Source: Streptomyces sp. NBC_00663 (GTDB taxonomy: Bacteria; Actinomycetota; Actinomycetes; Streptomycetales; Streptomycetaceae). From it: a DNA stretch of 64,000 nucleotides. Positions 1 to 8,367 of this stretch are shown here, in pieces. The notes under the pieces were generated by a model. That model worked only from the letters and a program-made list of their open reading frames with translations. It was not told the origin of the DNA and did not search any database. How positions within the stretch are numbered: the stretch's first letter is position 1; each line of letters starts with the position of its first letter. The translations under genes and the position numbers were made by a program. The stretch lies in the NCBI RefSeq assembly GCF_036226885.1, contig NZ_CP109027.1, forward strand, positions 7,750,001 through 7,814,000, read 5' to 3'.

Positions 1-764
1 TTGCGCAGGTGGTCGACCCACGGGCCGGTCGCGTTCAGCACGAGTCGGGCGCTGACGCCGAACTCGTCGCCGGAGGTGCGGTCGCGCAGCTCGGCACCGG
101 TGACCCGGCCCCGGGTGAAGCGCAGGCCGGTCACCTCGGCGTGGTTGAGGACGACCGCGCCCGCCTCGACGGCCGCACGGACCGTCATCAGCGCCATGCG
201 GGCGTCGTTCATCTGGTCGTCGCCGTAGACGGCGACGGCCTTCAGGTTGTCGGTGCGCAGCTCGGGCACGTCCTGCGCCGCCTTGGCGGGGGACAGGAGG
301 TGACCGACACCGTCACCGAACGCGGAGAGCGCGGAGTAGGCGAAGACGCCCGCCCCGAGCTTCGCCGCGCCGTGCGGACCGCCCTTGTACACGGGGAGGT
401 AGAACGTGAGCGGGTTCGCCAGGTGGGGAGCCACCTGGCGGGAGACCGCACGGCGTTCGAAGTGGTTCTCCGCCACCAGCTTCACCGCGCCGGTCTGCAA
501 GTAGCGCAGACCGCCGTGGAGAAGCTTGGAGGAGGCGGAGGAGGTGGCGCCGGCGAAGTCGCCGGCGTCGACCAGAGCCACCCTCAGGCCGGACTGCGCG
601 GCGTGCCAGGCGGTGGAGATGCCCAGGATGCCGCCGCCGATCACGAGAAGGTCGTACGACGCCTTGGCGAGCTGCTCCCGGGTCTCGGCTCGGCTCGGGT
701 TCGAGCCGGAGGCCGGGCGCGTACCGAGGGCAGGCACGGACTGGAGGGTGGTCTGACTGGTCAT
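1..764 (-). CDS. glpD: Glycerol-3-phosphate dehydrogenase, N-terminal part (cut by window edge)
   Basis: FAD-dependent enzyme that oxidises sn-glycerol-3-phosphate to dihydroxyacetone phosphate at the membrane. Reading the minus strand from ATG at 764 gives an open frame that runs off position 1, about 254 residues. The dinucleotide-binding motif VIGGGILGIS sits near residues 41-50 and is followed by a GlpD-typical SSKLLHGGLRYLQTG stretch. A GAGGAG ribosome site lies 11 bases before the start. It follows glpK by 51 bases on the same strand, so it is the last visible gene of the gylR-glpF-glpK-glpD operon. The C-terminal half is outside the window. Confidence 0.93.
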   Translation of the reverse strand, partial: MTSQTTLQSVPALGTRPASGSNPSRAETREQLAKASYDLLVIGGGILGISTAWHAAQSGLRVALVDAGDFAGATSSASSKLLHGGLRYLQTGAVKLVAENHFERRAVSRQVAPHLANPLTFYLPVYKGGPHGAAKLGAGVFAYSALSAFGDGVGHLLSPAKAAQDVPELRTDNLKAVAVYGDDQMNDARMALMTVRAAVEAGAVVLNHAEVTGLRFTRGRVTGAELRDRTSGDEFGVSARLVLNATGPWVDHLR

Positions 765-815
765 TTCGGGTTCTTACTCCTCATCAGAGCGTGCTGAGCC
801 TACGAGTGGCTCTCG

Positions 816-2357
816 TCAGCTCTCTTCGTCCTCGAGCCAGCCCATCGTCCGCTCGACGGCCTTGAGCCAGCTCTTGTACTCACGGTCGCGGGCGTCCGCG
901 TCCATGCGGGGGGTCCACTCGGCGGCCCTGCGCCAGTTGGCACGCAGGTCGTCGGTGCTGGTCCAGAAGCCGACGGCGAGACCGGCGGCGTAGGCGGCAC
1001 CGAGGCAGGTCGTCTCGGCGACCATCGGACGGACCACGGGGGCGTCCAGGAAGTCCGAGAGGGTCTGCATCAGCAGGTTGTTGGAGGTCATGCCGCCGTC
1101 GACCTTGAGGGCCGCGAGCTCGACGCCCGAGTCCTTGGTCATGGCGTCCGTGATCTCACGGGTCTGCCAGGCGGTGGCCTCCAGGACGGCGCGGGCCAGG
1201 TGCGCCTTGGTGACATAGCGGGTCAGACCGGCGATCACACCGCGGGCGTCGGAGCGCCAGTACGGGGCGAACAGACCGGAGAAGGCCGGCACGAAGTAGG
1301 CGCCGCCGTTGTCCTCGACCGAGAGCGCGAGCGTCTCGATCTCTGCGGCGGTGGAGATCAGCCCCATCTGGTCGCGCATCCACTGCACCAGCGAACCGGT
1401 GACGGCGATGGACCCTTCGAGGGCGTAGACCGGCTTGTCGTCACCGATTCGGTAGCCGACGGTGGTGAGCAGACCGGAGTACGAGTTGATGATCTTCTCG
1501 CCGGTGTTCATGAGCATGAACGTGCCGGTGCCGTACGTCGACTTGGCCTCGCCCTCGGCGAAACAGGTCTGGCCGAACAGGGCCGCCTGCTGGTCACCGA
1601 GCGCCGAGGCGACCGGGATGCCGCCGAGCAGCTCGCCCAGCTTGCCGCCGGTGACCTCGCCGTAGACCTCGGCGGAGGAGCGGATCTCCGGGAGCATGTT
1701 CATCGGGACGCCGATGGACTCGGCGATCTTCTCGTCCCACTCCAGCGTGTGGAGGTTCATCAGCATGGTGCGGGAGGCGTTGGTGACGTCGGTGTAGTGC
1801 TTGCCGCCGTTGACACCACCGGTCAGGTTCCAGATGACCCAGCTGTCCATGGTGCCGAAGAGGATGTCGCCGCGCTCGGCGCGCTCCCGCAGGCCCTCGA
1901 CGTTGTCGAGCAGCCAGCGGGCCTTCGGGCCGGCGAAGTACGAGGCGAGGGGGAGACCCGTCTCGCGGCGGAAGCGGTCCTGGCCGACGTTGCGCCCGAG
2001 CTCCTTGCACAGGGCGTCGGTGCGGGTGTCCTGCCACACGATGGCGTTGTGGACGGGCTCACCGGTGTTCTTGTCCCACAGCAGCGTGGTCTCACGCTGG
2101 TTGGTGATACCGATGGCCTTGATGTCGTCCCGGGTGATGCCGGCCTTCTGGATGGCTCCGGCGACGACTTCCTGGACGTTGGTCCAGATCTCGTTGGCGT
2201 TGTGCTCGACCCAGCCCGGCTTCGGGAAGATCTGCTCGTGCTCCTTCTGGTCGACGGAGACGATACGGCCGTCGCGGTCGAAGACGATGCAGCGGGAAGA
2301 GGTCGTGCCCTGGTCGATCGCGGCGATGAAGGGGCCGGCGGTGTGCGCGTCGGTCAC
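816..2357 (-). CDS. glpK: Glycerol kinase
   Basis: Phosphorylates glycerol to glycerol-3-phosphate using ATP, trapping glycerol in the cytoplasm. The 513-residue product has the usual GlpK length and the FGGY-kinase N-terminal phosphate-binding motif AAIDQGTTSSR near residue 12. The C-terminal ATPase half carries KVDGGMTSNNLLMQ. The start is GTG (2355-2357), 7 bases after AGGAG. It lies between glpF (80-base gap) and glpD (51-base gap) on the same strand, so the three are probably one glycerol-induced transcript. Confidence 0.97.
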   Translation of the reverse strand: MTDAHTAGPFIAAIDQGTTSSRCIVFDRDGRIVSVDQKEHEQIFPKPGWVEHNANEIWTNVQEVVAGAIQKAGITRDDIKAIGITNQRETTLLWDKNTGEPVHNAIVWQDTRTDALCKELGRNVGQDRFRRETGLPLASYFAGPKARWLLDNVEGLRERAERGDILFGTMDSWVIWNLTGGVNGGKHYTDVTNASRTMLMNLHTLEWDEKIAESIGVPMNMLPEIRSSAEVYGEVTGGKLGELLGGIPVASALGDQQAALFGQTCFAEGEAKSTYGTGTFMLMNTGEKIINSYSGLLTTVGYRIGDDKPVYALEGSIAVTGSLVQWMRDQMGLISTAAEIETLALSVEDNGGAYFVPAFSGLFAPYWRSDARGVIAGLTRYVTKAHLARAVLEATAWQTREITDAMTKDSGVELAALKVDGGMTSNNLLMQTLSDFLDAPVVRPMVAETTCLGAAYAAGLAVGFWTSTDDLRANWRRAAEWTPRMDADARDREYKSWLKAVERTMGWLEDEES

Positions 2358-2437
2358 TGTGTGCTCCTGAGTTCCGTGGATAAGCGGTCTGTCTACGGCT
2401 GCTTGCTACGAGTGCTTGCTACGCGTGCTTGCCGCTT

Positions 2438-3238
2438 CTAAGCGAAAGCGACGTTGTAGATGCCCGCAGCGATCGCGCCGCCGATGAGCGGACCGACGAC
2501 CGGGACCCAGGCGTAGCTCCAGTCGGAGCCGCCCTTGTTGGGCAGGGGCAGGAGGGCGTGCACGATACGCGGACCGAGGTCACGGGCCGGGTTGATCGCG
2601 TAACCGGTCGGGCCACCGAGGGACAGACCGATGGAGACGACGACCAGGGCGGTGATCAGGGCGCCCAGGGTGCCCAGGCCGTTGCCGCCGTCGTTGAGGC
2701 CCTGCGTGAGGACGGCGAGCACCAGCACGATGGTGCCGATGACCTCGGTGGCGACGTTCTGCCAGGCGACCCGGATCTCCGGACCGGTGGAGAAGATGCC
2801 CAGCACCGGGCCTGCGCCCTGCTCCTGGGCCTCGACGGCCTTGGCCTTGGTGGCCTGCGCACCCGGACCGCCGACGATCTCCTTGTCGGTGAGGTGCGCG
2901 TGGAACTGGCCGTAGTAGGCGACCCAGACCAGGGCGGCGCCGATCATGGCGCCGAGGAGCTGTCCACCCCAGTAGGTCGGGACCTGGCTCCACTCGATGC
3001 CGTTCTTCTTCAGCGCGAGCGCGAGCGTGACGGCCGGGTTCAGGTGCGCGCCGGACAGCGGCGCGGAGGTGTAGACGGCCGTGAGTACGGCGAAACCCCA
3101 CCCGAAGGTGATGGCGAGCCAACCGGCGTTACGGGCCTTGGAGGCCTTCAGCGTGACGGCCGCACAGACGCCGCCGCCGAGCAGGATGAGTATGGCGGTA
3201 CCGATGGTCTCGCCGATGAAGATGTCGGAGCTGGACAC
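2438..3238 (-). CDS. glpF: Glycerol uptake facilitator (aquaglyceroporin)
   Basis: Six-helix MIP-family channel for passive glycerol entry. Both half-helix motifs are present: LNPAV near residue 66 and INPARD near residue 215; the Arg-Asp after the second NPA is typical of glycerol channels rather than water channels. I chose GTG 3238 because AAAGGAG precedes it and the channel homology starts there; a longer frame reaching 3343 adds only non-homologous sequence. The product is 266 residues. A hydrophilic insertion around residues 115-150 lengthens one loop. First structural gene after the GylR-type operator at 3368. Confidence 0.95.
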   Translation of the reverse strand: MSSSDIFIGETIGTAILILLGGGVCAAVTLKASKARNAGWLAITFGWGFAVLTAVYTSAPLSGAHLNPAVTLALALKKNGIEWSQVPTYWGGQLLGAMIGAALVWVAYYGQFHAHLTDKEIVGGPGAQATKAKAVEAQEQGAGPVLGIFSTGPEIRVAWQNVATEVIGTIVLVLAVLTQGLNDGGNGLGTLGALITALVVVSIGLSLGGPTGYAINPARDLGPRIVHALLPLPNKGGSDWSYAWVPVVGPLIGGAIAAGIYNVAFA

Positions 3239-3367
3239 CCGCGACTCCTTTGTCCTTCGTCCAGGGGAAGCAGAACCCCGGGTCCCACCGGTGGTTCGCG
3301 TGCCCTCGGGGATGAGAGCGTTGCCGGCCCTTGGCGTTGTCACACTCTAGCGCGTATTGCCGGTAGG

Positions 3368-3384
3368 TGTTCGACAATGCCGAC
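3368..3384. promoter_or_regulatory. Candidate GylR operator upstream of glpF
   Basis: TGTTCGACAATGCCGAC matches the site before gylR, read on the other strand (TGTTCGACATTGCCGAAC), at 14 of the first 15 positions. It is an imperfect palindrome around a central base, as expected for an IclR-family dimer site, and lies about 130 bases before the glpF start. That GylR represses both gylR and the downstream operon is known for S. coelicolor; assigning this exact sequence is inference. Confidence 0.65.
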
Positions 3385-3534
3385 CGATGGACGGGAGTCT
3401 TGCTCCGGCGTTACGTGTGCGTCAAGGGTTCTGTTATCGAAAGCACGATCGTTATTGATTGCTGTGAGCTATCGATCTTCGGACGGGGTGCCAGCGGCCT
3501 CTCGTCCGATATGTCCATCTCAGGGTATGGCGAA

Positions 3535-3563
3535 GGCCGGGACGCCGTCGCGGCGTACCGGCC
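3535..3563 (-). terminator. Hairpin terminator after gylR
   Basis: Inverted repeat of 12 paired bases with one internal mismatch (GGCCGG.ACGCCG / CGGCGT.CCGGCC) and a 3-base loop, 34 bases past the gylR stop. There is no T-tract, which is common for Streptomyces terminators. It would separate gylR from glpF transcription, or attenuate readthrough. Confidence 0.6.
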
Positions 3564-3597
3564 CGCTCTTACCAGTTGCAGAAGTGCCCGTGGCGTC

Positions 3598-4362
3598 CTA
3601 GAAGCGCCCGGCACCCAGATCCCGCGACACCGCGCGGGCACAGTCCCGTACCGCCGCGATCAGCTCGGGCCGCAGCTCACCGTCCCGGCACAGCCGCTCC
3701 ACCGCGCCCGTGATGCCGACCGCGCCCACCGGCATCCGCCGCCGGTCATGAATGGGCGCGGCCACGCCGGCCACGCCCTCCCAGGTCTCCTCCACGTCCG
3801 CCGCATAACCACGCGCGCGGGAGATGTCGAGGATGTTCTCGAACGCCTCCAGCTCGCACACCGTGCGATCCGTGAACGGCTTGCGGTCCGCCTCGATGGC
3901 CTCGCTGTGCGCCACCGGGTCGTACGCCGACAGCACCTTGCCCAGCGCCGTGGAGTGCAGGGGCTGCATGGCCCCGATCTCCAGTACCTGACGGCTGTCG
4001 TCCGGCCGGAAGACGTGGTGCACGATCAGCACGCCCTGCTGGTGCAGGACCCCGAGATAGACGCTCTCGCCGCTGGAACGCGCCAGGTCGTCGGTCCACA
4101 CCAGGGCCCGCGCCCGCAGCTCGTGCACATCGAGATAGGTCGTGCCCAGGCGCAGCAGCTCGGCGCCCAGCTGATACCGCCCCGAGGCGTCGTCCTGCTC
4201 GACGAAGCCCTCCTGCTGCAAGGTGCGCAGAATCCCGTGCGCGGTGCCCTTGGCGAGGCCCAGGGCCGAGGCGATGTCCGACAGGCCGAGCCGCCGCTCG
4301 CCGCCCCCGAGCAGCCGCAGCATCGCGGCCGCCCGTTCGAGCGACTGGATGTTCCGTGCCAT
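3598..4362 (-). CDS. gylR: IclR-family glycerol operon regulator GylR
   Basis: Autorepressor and regulator of the glycerol operon; glycerol-3-phosphate is the likely inducer, as known from S. coelicolor. The 254-residue length equals the known GylR. It has an N-terminal winged helix (LSDIASALGLAKGTAHGIL, about residues 25-43) and a C-terminal IclR effector domain (GAMQPLHSTALGKVLSAY in the middle). ATG 4362 is chosen because the IclR fold begins right there and this length fits the family. First gene of the gyl cluster, same strand as glpF, with an operator copy at 4415 in front. Confidence 0.95.
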   Translation of the reverse strand: MARNIQSLERAAAMLRLLGGGERRLGLSDIASALGLAKGTAHGILRTLQQEGFVEQDDASGRYQLGAELLRLGTTYLDVHELRARALVWTDDLARSSGESVYLGVLHQQGVLIVHHVFRPDDSRQVLEIGAMQPLHSTALGKVLSAYDPVAHSEAIEADRKPFTDRTVCELEAFENILDISRARGYAADVEETWEGVAGVAAPIHDRRRMPVGAVGITGAVERLCRDGELRPELIAAVRDCARAVSRDLGAGRF

Positions 4363-4414
4363 CGCCGTCCTGCCTCCGTCCCCTTCGCCGTCGACCCGCG
4401 ACGTCGCTGCCGCC

Positions 4415-4432
4415 GTTCGGCAATGTCGAACA
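4415..4432. promoter_or_regulatory. Candidate GylR operator upstream of gylR
   Basis: GTTCGGCA-A-TGTCGAAC is a 17-bp palindrome with one mismatched pair, located 53 bases before the gylR start. It matches the copy in front of glpF at 3368. Position and symmetry fit autorepression by an IclR-type dimer. Confidence 0.7.
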
Positions 4433-4558
4433 CTACTAGTCCATGCCGACCGACCGCCAATGGTTGGACGACACGTTCGCGCCACTCGACGCGCAGTCTT
4501 GCGTCACTCGTATCCCGCTGGTGACCTGCCCGTCATCCTCGTCCGCCCCGTGGACGCC

Positions 4559-4667
4559 CTGACCATCCGGGTCCGGTCCCGGCTACCCTGACGGCGTGCG
4601 CCCGCTGTGGGAAGTCCCGCGGCAGGACGCAAAGCCGACAGCCGTCGCACCCAAAGGGAGCCCTTTC
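4559..4667 (+). promoter_or_regulatory. metH promoter and structured 5' leader
   Basis: A CTGACC / TACCCT pair (4559-4564 and 4584-4589, spacer 19) would start transcription near 4596 and give a leader of about 72 nt. In the leader, GTGCG (4596-4600) can pair with CGCAC (4646-4650), enclosing a GC-rich hairpin and the unpaired-looking run GGACGCAAAGCC. Next, AAAGGGAGCCCTTT (4653-4666) can fold over the ribosome site AAGGGAG just before ATG 4668. This layout looks like translational control of metH, but no known riboswitch class could be assigned. Confidence 0.4.
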
Positions 4668-7600
4668 ATGGCCTCGTTGCCACCGTCCCCTTCCGCCGAC
4701 AGCCGGGCCCGTGTGTCCGCGCTCCGCGAGGCGCTCGCCACCCGTGTGGTGGTCGCCGACGGAGCGATGGGCACCATGCTCCAGGCGCAGGACCCGACCC
4801 TTGAGGACTTCGAGAACCTCGAAGGCTGTAACGAGATCCTCAACGTCACCCGCCCGGACATCGTCCGCTCCGTCCACGACGCGTACTTCGCGGTGGGCGT
4901 CGACTGCGTGGAGACCAACACCTTCGGGTCCAACCACACAGCCGCCTCCGAGTACGACATCGGGGACCGGGTCCACGAGCTGTCCGAGGCGGGCGCCCGC
5001 ATCGCCCGCGAGGCGGCCGACGAGTACACCGCCCGGGACGGCCGTCAGCGCTGGGTCCTCGGCTCCGTCGGCCCCGGCACCAAGCTGCCCACCCTCGGCC
5101 ACATCGACTACGCCACCATCCGCGACGGCTACCAGGCCAACGTAGAGGGCCTGCTCGCCGGCGGCGCCGACGCCCTGATCGTCGAGACCACCCAGGACCT
5201 CCTCCAGACCAAGGCCTCCGTCCTGGGCGCCCGCCGCGCCATGGAGGCCACCGGCGCCGACGTCCCGCTCGTGGTCTCCATGGCCTTCGAGACGACCGGC
5301 ACCATGCTCCTCGGCTCCGAGATCGGCGCCGCGCTCACCGCGCTGGAACCGCTCGGCATCGACATGATCGGCCTGAACTGCTCCACCGGCCCCGCCGAGA
5401 TGAGCGAGCACCTGCGCTACCTCACCCGGCACTCCCGCATCCCGCTGCTGTGCATGCCGAACGCGGGCCTGCCCATCCTCACCAAGGACGGCGCCCACTT
5501 CCCCCTCGGCCCCGAGGGCCTGGCGGACGCCCAGGAGAACTTCGTACGCGACTACGGCCTGTCCCTGATCGGCGGCTGCTGCGGCACCACCCCCGAGCAC
5601 CTGCGCCAGGTCGTCGAACGCGTCCGCGACCTCACCCCCGCCGAACGCCACCCCCGTCCCGAGCCGGGTGCGGCCTCGCTCTATCAGACGGTGGCGTTCC
5701 GTCAGGACACGTCGTATCTGGCGATCGGTGAGCGGACGAATGCCAACGGGTCGAAGAAGTTCCGTGAGGCGATGCTGGAGGGCCGCTGGGACGACTGTGT
5801 GGAGATGGCCCGGGACCAGATCCGTGAGGGCGCGCACATGCTGGACCTGTGCGTGGACTACGTGGGCCGTGACGGTGTGGCGGACATGGAGGAGCTGGCC
5901 GGACGGTTCGCGACCGCGTCGACGCTGCCGATCGTGCTGGACTCGACCGAGGTCGATGTCCTCCAGGCCGGGTTGGAGAAGCTGGGTGGGCGTGCGGTCA
6001 TCAACTCGGTCAATTACGAGGACGGTGACGGTCCCCAGTCGCGGTTCGCGAAGGTGACGAAGCTGGCGCAGGAGCATGGGGCGGCGCTGATCGCGCTGAC
6101 CATCGATGAGGAGGGCCAGGCCCGCACCCCCGAGACGAAGGTCGCGATCGCGGAGCGGCTGATCGATGACCTGACCGGGAACTGGGGTATCCACGAGTCG
6201 GACATCCTGATCGACACCCTGACCTTCACGATCTGCACGGGTCAGGAGGAGTCCCGCAAGGACGGTATCGCCACGATCGAGGCGATCCGTGACCTCAAGC
6301 GGCGCCACCCGGACGTGCAGACGACACTGGGTCTGTCGAACATTTCCTTCGGTCTGAACCCGGCGGCCCGCATCCTGCTGAACTCGGTGTTCCTGGACGA
6401 GTGTGTGAAGGCGGGTCTGGACTCGGCGATCGTGCATGCGTCGAAGATCCTGCCGATCGCCCGGTTCAGCGAGGAGGAGGTGCAGACGGCTCTCGATCTG
6501 ATCTACGACCGTCGTGCCGAGGGTTATGACCCGCTCCAGAAGCTGATGGCCTTGTTCGAGGGCGCGACCGCGAAGTCGTTGAAGGCGGGCAAGGCTGAGG
6601 AGCTGGCCGCGCTGCCGCTGGAGGAGCGTCTCAAGCGCCGCATCATCGACGGCGAGAAGAACGGCCTCGAACAGGACCTGGCCGACGCCCTCCAGACCCG
6701 CCCGGCCCTGGACATCGTCAACGAGACCCTGCTGGACGGCATGAAGGTCGTCGGCGAGCTGTTCGGCTCGGGTCAGATGCAGCTGCCGTTCGTGTTGCAG
6801 TCGGCCGAGGTGATGAAGTCGGCGGTCGCCTATCTCGAACCGCACATGGAGAAGTCGGACGCGGAGGGCAAGGGCACGATCGTGCTGGCCACGGTCCGCG
6901 GTGACGTCCACGACATCGGCAAGAACCTCGTCGACATCATCCTGTCCAACAACGGCTACAACGTGGTCAACCTGGGGATCAAGCAGCCGGTCTCGGCGAT
7001 TCTGGAGGCCGCCGAGGAGCACCGGGCCGACGTGATCGGCATGTCCGGGCTGCTGGTGAAGTCCACGGTGATCATGAAGGAGAACCTGGAGGAGCTCAAC
7101 TCCCGTGGCATGGCCGCTGATTACCCGGTCATCCTGGGGGGTGCCGCGCTGACGCGGGCGTATGTCGAGCAGGATCTGCACGAGATCTACGAGGGTGAAG
7201 TCCGTTACGCCCGCGACGCGTTCGAGGGTCTGCGCCTGATGGACGCGCTGATCGGCGTGAAGCGCGGCGTTCCGGGCGCGGTCCTGCCGGAGCTCAAGCA
7301 GCGCCGGGTGCGCGCCAGTTCCGTACAGGTCGAGGAGGAGCGCCCCGAGGAGGGGCACGTCCGCTCCGACGTCTCCGTCGACAACCCGATTCCCGAGCCG
7401 CCCTTCTGGGACACCCGTGTCATCAAGGGCATCCAGCTCAAGGAGTACGCCTCCTGGCTGGACGAGGGCGCCCTGTTCAAGGGGCAGTGGGGCCTGAAGC
7501 AGGCGCGCACGGGCGACGGGCCGACCTACGAGGAGCTCGTGGAGACCGAGGGCCGGCCGCGACTGCGCGGGCTGCTCGACCAGCTCCAGACGGAGAACCT

Positions 7601-8183
7601 GCTGGAAGCGGCCGTGGTCTACGGCTACTTCCCGTGCGTCTCCAAGGACGACGACCTGATCATCCTCGACGACCAGGGCAACGAGCGCACCCGCTTCACC
7701 TTCCCGCGTCAGCGCCGTGGCCGCCGGCTGTGTCTGGCCGACTTCTTCCGGCCGGAGGAGTCGGGGGAGACGGACGTCGTCGGCCTCCAGGTCGTCACCG
7801 TCGGCTCCCGCATCGGTGAGCAGACGGCGAAGCTCTTCGAGGCGAACGCCTACCGCGACTACCTCGAACTGCACGGCCTGTCCGTCCAGTTGGCCGAGGC
7901 CCTCGCCGAGTACTGGCACGCACGCGTGCGTTCGGAACTCGGCTTCGCCGGTGAGGACCCCAGCGACATCGAGGACATGTTCGCCCTGAAGTACCGGGGC
8001 GCCCGCTTCTCGCTCGGCTACGGCGCCTGCCCCAACCTGGAGGACCGCGCCAAGATCGCCGACCTGCTCCAGCCCGAGCGCATCGGCGTCCATCTGTCCG
8101 AGGAGTTCCAGCTGCACCCCGAGCAGTCCACGGACGCGATCGTGATCCACCACCCGGAGGCGAAGTACTTCAACGCCCGCTAG
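4668..8183 (+). CDS. metH: Cobalamin-dependent methionine synthase
   Basis: Transfers a methyl group from 5-methyltetrahydrofolate via methylcobalamin to homocysteine. The 1171-residue product has all four modules in order: homocysteine-binding barrel with zinc cysteines (LNCSTGP and GGCCGTTPEH, Cys304-Cys305); pterin-binding barrel from about residue 350 (GERTNANGSKKF); cobalamin domain with DVHDIG at 746-751, His748 being the cobalt ligand; and the C-terminal AdoMet reactivation domain. ATG 4668 follows AAAGGGAG; an in-frame GTG at 4596 would add 24 non-homologous residues and coincides with the predicted transcription start. Codon usage shifts from C-rich to G-rich third positions near 5670, which may be a recombination trace or chance. 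Confidence 0.97.
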   Translation: MASLPPSPSADSRARVSALREALATRVVVADGAMGTMLQAQDPTLEDFENLEGCNEILNVTRPDIVRSVHDAYFAVGVDCVETNTFGSNHTAASEYDIGDRVHELSEAGARIAREAADEYTARDGRQRWVLGSVGPGTKLPTLGHIDYATIRDGYQANVEGLLAGGADALIVETTQDLLQTKASVLGARRAMEATGADVPLVVSMAFETTGTMLLGSEIGAALTALEPLGIDMIGLNCSTGPAEMSEHLRYLTRHSRIPLLCMPNAGLPILTKDGAHFPLGPEGLADAQENFVRDYGLSLIGGCCGTTPEHLRQVVERVRDLTPAERHPRPEPGAASLYQTVAFRQDTSYLAIGERTNANGSKKFREAMLEGRWDDCVEMARDQIREGAHMLDLCVDYVGRDGVADMEELAGRFATASTLPIVLDSTEVDVLQAGLEKLGGRAVINSVNYEDGDGPQSRFAKVTKLAQEHGAALIALTIDEEGQARTPETKVAIAERLIDDLTGNWGIHESDILIDTLTFTICTGQEESRKDGIATIEAIRDLKRRHPDVQTTLGLSNISFGLNPAARILLNSVFLDECVKAGLDSAIVHASKILPIARFSEEEVQTALDLIYDRRAEGYDPLQKLMALFEGATAKSLKAGKAEELAALPLEERLKRRIIDGEKNGLEQDLADALQTRPALDIVNETLLDGMKVVGELFGSGQMQLPFVLQSAEVMKSAVAYLEPHMEKSDAEGKGTIVLATVRGDVHDIGKNLVDIILSNNGYNVVNLGIKQPVSAILEAAEEHRADVIGMSGLLVKSTVIMKENLEELNSRGMAADYPVILGGAALTRAYVEQDLHEIYEGEVRYARDAFEGLRLMDALIGVKRGVPGAVLPELKQRRVRASSVQVEEERPEEGHVRSDVSVDNPIPEPPFWDTRVIKGIQLKEYASWLDEGALFKGQWGLKQARTGDGPTYEELVETEGRPRLRGLLDQLQTENLLEAAVVYGYFPCVSKDDDLIILDDQGNERTRFTFPRQRRGRRLCLADFFRPEESGETDVVGLQVVTVGSRIGEQTAKLFEANAYRDYLELHGLSVQLAEALAEYWHARVRSELGFAGEDPSDIEDMFALKYRGARFSLGYGACPNLEDRAKIADLLQPERIGVHLSEEFQLHPEQSTDAIVIHHPEAKYFNAR

Positions 8184-8252
8184 AAAGGTGACCCAGAGGC
8201 ACATAAGCGCAGCTCAAGAAGGCCCCCCACGGTACTTGAGATGTGCCCCGGA

Positions 8253-8274
8253 GCGCCTCGATTAAACGAGGCGC
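8253..8274 (+). terminator. Hairpin terminator after metH
   Basis: GCGCCTCG-ATTAAA-CGAGGCGC, a perfect 8-bp stem with a 6-base A/T-rich loop, 70 bases past the metH stop. No T-tract follows. Confidence 0.6.
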
Positions 8275-8310
8275 ATCCTCTGGGACAGACGTACACTGGA
8301 CGGTCCATCG

Positions 8311-8341
8311 CAGGCCGGTTCCCTCCATGGGAACCGGCCTG
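8311..8341 (+). repeat. 13-bp hairpin in the leader of the HAD gene
   Basis: Perfect inverted repeat: a 13-base arm (CAGGCCGGTTCCC), a 5-base loop TCCAT, then the reverse complement. It ends 10 bases before the AAGGAGG ribosome site of the next gene. It could be a second terminator for metH or an RNA element in the next gene's leader, since a TACACT box at 8291 could start transcription upstream of it. Confidence 0.5.
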
Positions 8342-8367
8342 ATCGTCCCTCAAGGAGGTGCGCCTAG

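Larger units (their letters stand above)
3239..3597. other. gylR-glpF intergenic region
   Basis: 359 bases without a gene. It holds the strong hairpin after gylR (3535-3563) and a GylR-type operator copy (3368-3384). Around 3425-3480 it is unusually A/T-rich for this genome and probably contains the glpF promoter. No open frame here looks coding. Confidence 0.6.
4363..4667. other. gylR-metH divergent intergenic region
   Basis: 305 bases holding the gylR operator (4415-4432) and the metH promoter and leader (4559-4667). Nothing else recognisable was seen between 4440 and 4555. Confidence 0.6.

Noticed and set aside
247..255. TTGTCGGTG nonamer inside glpD, resembling the PafBC promoter core
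   Set aside because: No TANNNT follows after 8 bases and it lies inside a coding region, with no gene start downstream in that direction.
4596..4667. Calling the metH leader a GEMM (c-di-GMP) or cobalamin riboswitch
   Set aside because: Only a GACGCAAAGCC-like run is shared with GEMM; its conserved CAAACC strand and tetraloop are absent, and no B12 box was found.
4533..8204. A 1223-residue open frame on the minus strand opposite metH
   Set aside because: It is a mirror of metH codon bias; its sequence is Leu/Arg/Val/Asp low-complexity with no domain, and metH is unmistakable on the other strand.
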